A DNA stretch of 6,453 nucleotides from Gammaproteobacteria bacterium UBA3532 (lineage in GTDB: Bacteria; Pseudomonadota; Gammaproteobacteria; Enterobacterales; UBA3532): assembly GCA_002376965.1 (NCBI GenBank), contig DFOV01000207.1, positions 5,489-11,941 of the forward strand, written 5' to 3'. A model generated the notes under the pieces. That model was not told the origin of the DNA and made no database searches. It saw nothing but the letters and a program-made list of their open reading frames with translations. Within the stretch, counting starts at the first letter, position 1. The number at the start of each line of letters is the position of its first letter. Below, in pieces: positions 6,414-6,453 of the stretch. The translations under genes were made by a program, and so were the position numbers.

Positions 6414-6453
6414 AGTTTACATAGTTTAAGCCAAAGTTTACATAGTTTAAGCC
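6414..6453. repeat. Short tandem repeat upstream of the antiporter, cut by the window edge
   Basis: The 19-base unit AGTTTACATAGTTTAAGCC occurs exactly at 6414-6432 and again at 6435-6453, a period of 21. Each unit itself contains AGTTTA twice, 9 bases apart, giving four copies in 40 bases. The last copy ends on the final base, so the array may continue. It lies 17-56 bases upstream of the antiporter start, in its leader or promoter region, and could be a regulator site or a simple slippage-derived repeat. Confidence 0.7.

Noticed and set aside
6414..6453. Tandem repeat considered as the start of a CRISPR array
   Set aside because: The units are separated by only two bases with no spacers, so it is a simple tandem repeat.

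Overview
The window looks like a chromosomal stretch from a Gram-negative bacterium, most likely a marine or aquatic gammaproteobacterium that degrades polysaccharides. This is inferred from three things: a lipoprotein alpha-amylase of the GH13 type, a large secreted PQQ-type sugar dehydrogenase carrying a PKD domain, and an NHE/SOS1-like sodium/proton antiporter. Base composition is mid-range and even throughout. There are no RNA genes, insertion sequences, integrases or CRISPR arrays, so this reads as ordinary core or semi-accessory genome rather than a mobile island.

Layout. Bases 1-1629 (minus) hold the N-terminal 543 codons of a secreted glucose/sorbosone-dehydrogenase-like protein that runs off the left edge. 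A 350-bp divergent intergenic region (1630-1979) separates it from a plus-strand GH13 alpha-amylase lipoprotein (1980-3653). A 267-bp leader/intergenic region (3654-3920) follows. It contains a short terminator-like hairpin, a good sigma70-like promoter, a perfect 9-bp inverted repeat starting almost exactly at the predicted transcription start, and a second 6-bp dyad. It leads to a small cytoplasmic protein of unknown function (3921-4355, plus). That gene converges on a 681-residue CPA1 antiporter (4352-6397, minus), and the two stop codons overlap in the four bases TTAA. The right edge (6414-6453) carries a short tandem repeat just upstream of the antiporter start.

How the genes may work together. 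The divergent pair suggests extracytoplasmic sugar use: the amylase would cut alpha-glucans at the cell surface, and the dehydrogenase-like protein could oxidise sugar or bind carbohydrate outside the cytoplasm. This coupling is inferred only from position and export signals. The small protein and the antiporter form a separate convergent pair with no obvious metabolic link to the sugar genes. I see no clear novel defence or mobile system. The least ordinary parts are the structured leader of the small gene, the overlapping convergent stops, the displaced calcium-site motif in the amylase and the tandem repeat at the right edge.
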